DNA from: Rhynchospora pubera
Taxonomy: Eukaryota; Streptophyta; Magnoliopsida; Poales; Cyperaceae
Reading direction: 5' to 3'
Assembly: GCA_028095005.1 (NCBI GenBank)
Contig: CM051459.1
Span: forward strand, 259,022,229 to 259,086,228
DNA length: 64,000 bases
Below are positions 58,746 to 64,000 of the stretch, piece by piece. A program made the position numbers and the translations under genes. Every line of letters begins with the position of its first letter. The stretch's first letter is position 1. The notes beneath the pieces were generated by a model. It ran no database searches and was not told the origin of the DNA. It worked only from the letters and a program-made list of their open reading frames with translations.

Positions 58746-59850
58746 TGTAACGAGAAAGACGATTGAGGAAATATCTACAACAATTTGAATTTAAGGTCTA
58801 TTAGTTTATGCAATGTTTTGTTGGAAAACTTCCACTACATACATTAAGTTCCTAAATGTAATAGATTTTCAAGACCCCTATTTTCATTAAGTTGGACTTG
58901 CTATGGCACGTCATCCAACTTAACTAAATAGGGTCGGTTCTCCTTAACCAATCATACAACTTTATGATTCTTGGTTCGCGTTGCGAACTTCGCCCCGATG
59001 TCCAAACTCTAGTTGGATGCACCGATAAGAAACATCTCTCTATTTGCTCCTAACAAATTCTTTTATTTGTACACTGACTTCCGAATGACAACCATGACGT
59101 TCACTATAACGGACCGCACCATGAGAAGGCAAACGACGTGAAGGGGATAGAGAGAAGGAGGACGGTCGGCTTAATCAAATTAATGGGACAAACATTATGT
59201 GACTTTGTTTGGTGATCGTGTAAGCATACACCCATACCTATTCTATGACATTTTATAACATACTAACATTCACATAATAAGCATCTCAAGTATTATTGTG
59301 GGTTTGTATGGCCCCGCTTGCATTAGTTTCGTCGCATCTCCATGTAACAAATCTAATCTAATCAAGCCATCCCACTAATCATAGAGATCTAATCCTATAA
59401 TTAAATGGAACAAAATACATGTGAAAAATTTCTTATCCTTTCCTAACCTTAGGGGCATGCAAGCATCGCAAGTTACACTAAAATTGATCCACATTAATTA
59501 ACAATGACACCAAAGGCCTTATATACATCGACATGCATTCATACAATACAACCACAAGGCATTGGAATATTGGGCCATACCAAACTCCCGATCCTCCTAC
59601 AAAAATAAGTTAGCACAAGTACTCATACATATGTAATTTGTTTCTAATTAGCAACACTTTTAAGTATCTTTGCACATCGTTTGTTGCTTGCTTTTTTCGC
59701 GTAAAGAAGATTTTAACTTTAATAACTTATTTGTTTAAACCATTTGAAATTTATTTTATTAATTAGTTAAAGGAGGATATTAAGGAGTAATCTAATTAAC
59801 TTAACAACTAATTGATTAATTAGAAAATTACTTTAAACATTTAATATGCA
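58746..59850. other. Spacer, no gene seen
   Basis: It may include the remains of the copia 5' region on the minus strand, but no LTR boundaries could be set. Confidence 0.4.
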
Positions 59851-60180
59851 TAATGGGACCCAATAAAATCTAAAAATTTTCAGCCTCCAAAAATTATGAA
59901 ATAAATCAAATATACTCCTCACTATGAATGTAACTACCAGTCAAAATTTTATGAAGAGAACCCAATAATGCATATTAGGATCATCTTATGAAATAAATCA
60001 AACTTATTTCATAATGTATTATTCTAAATCAAAATTCTCTAACTGTGTGTTATTCTAAATCTGACTGGGTTATTGGGTTCTCTTCATAAAATCTAAACAT
60101 TTTGATGTAACCCAATAATGGGACCCAATAAAATCTAAAAATTTTCTATGAATGTAACTACCAGTCAAAATATACTCCTC
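59851..60180. repeat. Local direct and inverted repeats
   Basis: GGGACCCAATAAAATCTAAA occurs at about 59853 and 60121, and ATGAATGTAACTACCAGTCA at about 59923 and 60147. An inverted pair is formed by TTTTATGAAGAGAACCCAAT at about 59947 and ATTGGGTTCTCTTCATAAAA at about 60070. It looks like a rearranged duplication or a small decayed element. Confidence 0.65.
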
Positions 60181-61610
60181 ACAAATGTACTAACTACAGT
60201 AACAGATCTGAGCAGTCGATTTGCGATCGGTAAATCTGTCCGTTCGATCAACATATTCTTCTCCTCATCTCTCTCTCTCTCTCTTCGATGGCTTAGAGAG
60301 AACTGATCTGCAGCGCTGGGAGGAAAACTGGACAGTGGCGACGGCGATGGCGGTTCGATGGGAGGCGATTCATGATGGTTTCCTTTGTTTAAGAAGCTTA
60401 TTGCCTCCGATCAATTACTGTACTTACTCACGCTTCATCAGTGCTTTTGATCCATCGCCGTGTTCCGGGTTACCGGTGCTTTTGCGCCTTTGGTTTCTCC
60501 TCTTCTCTTGACTATCCTCATGATTGCTTCATTTCCTTGAGAGTTTTAGTATTAGGATTTACGGTTTAATTGCTTGGCTAAAAACAATTGCAAACATGTC
60601 ATAGCAAATGATTTAGTTCACATTTAATAGAAGGGATACCATCGTCTTTCTGGAATCTGTTGCTTATTAGGTTCACTATAGTTTTCTTAGTATTTTATTT
60701 TTTTTATATATTTTGTTTTCGGTATTGTCAGAGAACGATTTGTATAATGATCAATGAATATGTTAGCATATGTATTTTTGTTTTTTTTGTATCTAATACT
60801 GTGCATAAGTTTTGTTAATATTGTGTCTTGGATTTTATTGTAAACGAATGTAGAATTAGATATAAATAAAGAATTTAGTCTTTCTTTGCCTCTTTGTTTC
60901 TCTATTAAACGGTCGTTTAAAAAAATATTCGTAATTGATGATATTTTTTTTATTTCATATAGTGTCTGCAAAAAAAAAGGTGCAATTTAATTGACCAATT
61001 TTAGCTTTTATTCTTTTTATTTCTGTCCTGATAAAAGATTTTTATAATTAAACGAGATGGGAGAGTATATAACACATTGGCACTCAAACGGCGGCGAAGC
61101 TGCCTCCCTTCACCTAGTATAAATAAGTTTAGATATTTTCTAGCCAATAAAACAATCAATTGATTTACAAAATAAATTGATTCAAGCCATAGCAACCATA
61201 ACTATTCAAGCATAAATTGGTTTTGCGTACCTTTATGGTTAAATTCACCACAAATCCATATTAACTCGGATTACAGTGAATCTAGTGGAAAAAGAACCAC
61301 AACTCACATATCTATCTACTCTAATAACTAAATAATTTTTTCGAAAGTTTTACACTGAGAAAATTACGCAACAATCACATAAACACAAAAATTTTTAGAC
61401 TGCAAACATGTGCATCAACTAATTAGGTTGTTAATTATCATTTTCTCAATTATAAGTGCTAAAATTTCAAATCTACAAGCATGAATCTGATACCAATCGA
61501 AGGAATTTTTTTAATTTTAAATCATATTTAACACTAATTAAACCCATGCACGACAAGAAGAACTAGTAGATATAACATAAAGCACAAAGGGAAAAAAAAA
61601 TAAAATTTAC
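60181..61610. other. Spacer with an unexplained GC-richer patch
   Basis: 60190-60540 is clearly less AT-rich than its surroundings and has CT repeats followed by a frame (from ATG at 60341 or 60350) without known domains. It could be a leader or first-exon fragment of a gene, but I see no continuation. The rest is featureless AT-rich DNA. Confidence 0.35.
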
Positions 61611-61773
61611 CTCTTCTAGCATCGCAACTAGAAGGCTTGAACGAATCATTTGGAGTCGATGGCGTACTCTCCAACACCTCCTCCTCTTCTTCTTGAGTCC
61701 ACGAAGTATGATTAACCAATCCATCTTCTCTTGTGCTAGCAAGAAGGAGGGAAAAGCTAATCCACTTAACCAT
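61611..61773 (-). CDS. Hypothetical first exon of an unidentified transcription unit
   Basis: On the minus strand an ATG at 61773 opens a frame (MVKWISFSLLLASTREDG, then an acidic EEEEE segment and SSCDARR) that reaches a good donor site (AGAG|GTAAAT) at 61611/61610. Upstream at about 61960 there is a TATA-like TATATAAGG, followed by a leader rich in CTC and GCCGCC motifs. That is promoter-like, but the same arrangement would fit the LTR and leader of a retroelement. A second overlapping frame (61563-61820) competes. No following exon is recognised and no domain is seen. Confidence 0.2.
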
Positions 61774-61820
61774 TCTTCAATCAATAAACTATTTAATTGG
61801 AAGAGAGAGGTGCTCAACAC

Positions 61821-64000
61821 ATTAGCTAACTAGAAAGTTAAAAGGGAGAGCTCCAATGGAAGAGATCTAAAATCTCTCCCAAGGAGGAGGCGGCGGCCTA
61901 AAAGGAGAAGGAGGCGAGAAGAGATTAGGGTTAGATTTCTCTCCAAGGGACCTCCTTATATAAGCAACTAATCCACAAATTAATTGAACAAGTTTGTCCT
62001 CCTATGGCCGGCCTAGGAAAGGCCCTTTAATGGACTACATCAAATGTCAATTAAGCATGTTAATCCATATAATTAAATACTCTCTCAAATTGGACTTTTA
62101 GTTTACCAACTAAATAAAAGCCCACGTACTTAATATAATTCCAACAATTATATTAAAATTTGTTGAACAAAATTAATTATCAACTTATTGATAATTATTT
62201 TAGGATTAGCATATGCATTATTTTATTTCTATATGATTCCTTTGATTTAATCAATTATAACAGTTCATAACAGTATATAATTAATTAATCAACTTATCAT
62301 ACTTTGCATTCTCCAATGCAAATAAATCAAATAATACATTGTATGGTTAAACTTCTATTTGTGTGACCCTTGAGGATTTATGTAATGTTGACCATAAAAA
62401 TTAAATCATTATTTATTTTCAATAATCATAAGCGGTATTTAACAACACGTTATAATTCTCAATTAACTTAAATAAATATTGTACTGTTACACTATTTCAA
62501 TCCTTCTTAAGAAATAAAGTATTTCCTTGTTTTGATTCTTATGTCACATGATATCACTGTATAATGTATTATTCTTGCATATTATATATTACTTGATCTA
62601 GAGTTGATTGTAAAAGTTGCTAGCAAATAATCCAACTCCATCAAGGGGCCCAATAAATATCATCACTAACTAGGTATACTGATAAGGAACATCGATTTTC
62701 TTGATGAACAACTTTTTTCTGCACAATTCACGAAAATATAAATAAAGTCCGTATAGCGGTCCTTATCAAGAATCAACGTTAGACGATATTTATTGAACTT
62801 ATCCTCATGTGAAAAAGTTGAACCATCTCAAACTTAGAATCAAACTCATATGAAATAAATAATGACACATAACACAATCCATATATTTATTTCATTGAGT
62901 CTGTCATGTACTATGTTCTAATAACATACACATATGCAATTAAGTTGGTAACTCCTTACATATGATTTGTAGAACTTAATCATCACTTAACTTGCATACT
63001 AATTTTTTATGATAATTAATGTTTCTTGTTAATTATCAAGATTGCGGACAGTTTAGATTTATTATTATCATATAATCATAAGTGAAACAAAGAGATTCAC
63101 AATTCAAATTCTCAACCTGAATGATTTGTCAATAATAAAATCAAGGAACAAAAGATCAAACATAATTAATAAGTAATAACATAAACTATATATATAGCCA
63201 TCAAATGATTGGTTTTTAAGAGATATCTCAGAAAATATATTTGAAAAAAAATTATCTTGAATCACTAATTGTTTTGTCATTTCAAATGTATAATGCACCG
63301 AAGTTGAGAATTACTAAAGAAAAGATAGGAAGTTGAAGATCTTAACACACATTTGGGTGAAAGTAAAAAAAGAAAAAGATAATTTTTAAAAAAAAAAATA
63401 AAGGTATGAGGAATCAAAGTTTCATAAGCTTGTTGAGAGAATAATTATCATTGATAAAAAAAATTATATATAGCTCAATACTCACAAAGCACCTACTTTC
63501 AATGCTTTTAAGTGTAGGTTAGTCAAACATAATTTGCTAGATGATAAGGGGGCGCTGGTGCTATGGATAAAAGTAATGGTGTCAATTTCTTACCAATCTG
63601 TGTTTTGTTTTAGATGTTATTAGATGTTAGATGTTAGAAAGGGAAGGGACTTTTTTACTTTTATATTTTCTTTTGACAATTACTTTTGTTTTTTCAATGA
63701 ATATGTGTAAACAATTGACTTCGTTAATTTACTAAAAATACTAAGATATCTTTATTTTTTTTAATAAAAATAGCTATTTGATAGAAAAAATTTAGGATCA
63801 TTTTTACGACTTCACGATAAATTATAGTAAATAGAGAATCATATATCTTTTTATACAATTTTTTCTATTAAAATTTAGAATCATATTTCACAATAATAAT
63901 AATTCTTTCTATTAAAATTTTTTGCGTCTGAATTCTTATATAAAATAATTTCGGGAAAATGTTGGTTACTCCTTAGAAATATGTAATAATTTTTCAACCA
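61821..64000. other. AT-rich region, no gene seen
   Basis: 61840-61980 may be a leader and promoter read leftwards. The remainder to the right edge is strongly AT-rich with no supported coding sequence or repeat boundary. The region could belong to an old LTR element, but I cannot demonstrate LTRs. Confidence 0.4.

Overview
The window is nuclear DNA from a flowering plant, probably a eudicot. The evidence is two intron-rich plant-type genes (a CBL-interacting protein kinase and a two-pore K+ channel), a eukaryotic tRNA-Asp gene, a chromodomain Ty3/gypsy element, and very AT-rich spacers full of short transposons. I cannot name the species.

Layout: (1) 1-248, the 3' end of an unidentified coiled-coil gene. 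(2) 1657-6950 minus, a complete 13-exon CIPK gene encoding 450 aa, converging on the gene at the left edge. (3) 6951-26387, gene-free DNA holding a solo LTR, many small inverted-repeat transposons (MITEs), tandem foldback elements, a hAT MITE, a probable Helitron and several tiny poly(A) retroposon tails. (4) 26388-29451 minus, a complete 3-exon TPK channel gene with an apparent GC-AG intron. (5) 29709-35703, a repeat region with two minisatellites into which a young but broken chromovirus (30499-35610) has inserted. (6) 35890-43560, a dimeric MITE split by a 7.4-kb composite LTR element that lacks pol. (7) 43561-53300, spacer with more MITEs and a 1.57-kb solo LTR. (8) 53298-53992, a duplicated segment next to a tRNA-Asp(GTC) gene. 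(9) 54645-57432, two Mutator-like foldback elements, the larger a probable Pack-MULE carrying a GRF zinc-finger exon. (10) 57433-64000, mostly unidentified AT-rich DNA with a Ty1/copia gag fragment.

The two intact protein genes belong to ion signalling and transport: CIPKs are Ca2+/CBL-controlled kinases that regulate ion transporters, and TPKs are Ca2+-sensitive K+ channels. They are about 19 kb apart and nothing in the sequence links them directly. The strongest unusual signals are a MITE family with a conserved one-stranded core and non-TTA/TAA 3-bp target duplications, a series of extremely truncated retroposon insertions with long target duplications, the composite LTR element, and the Pack-MULE. 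All exon structures, repeat alignments and target-site duplications were read by eye.
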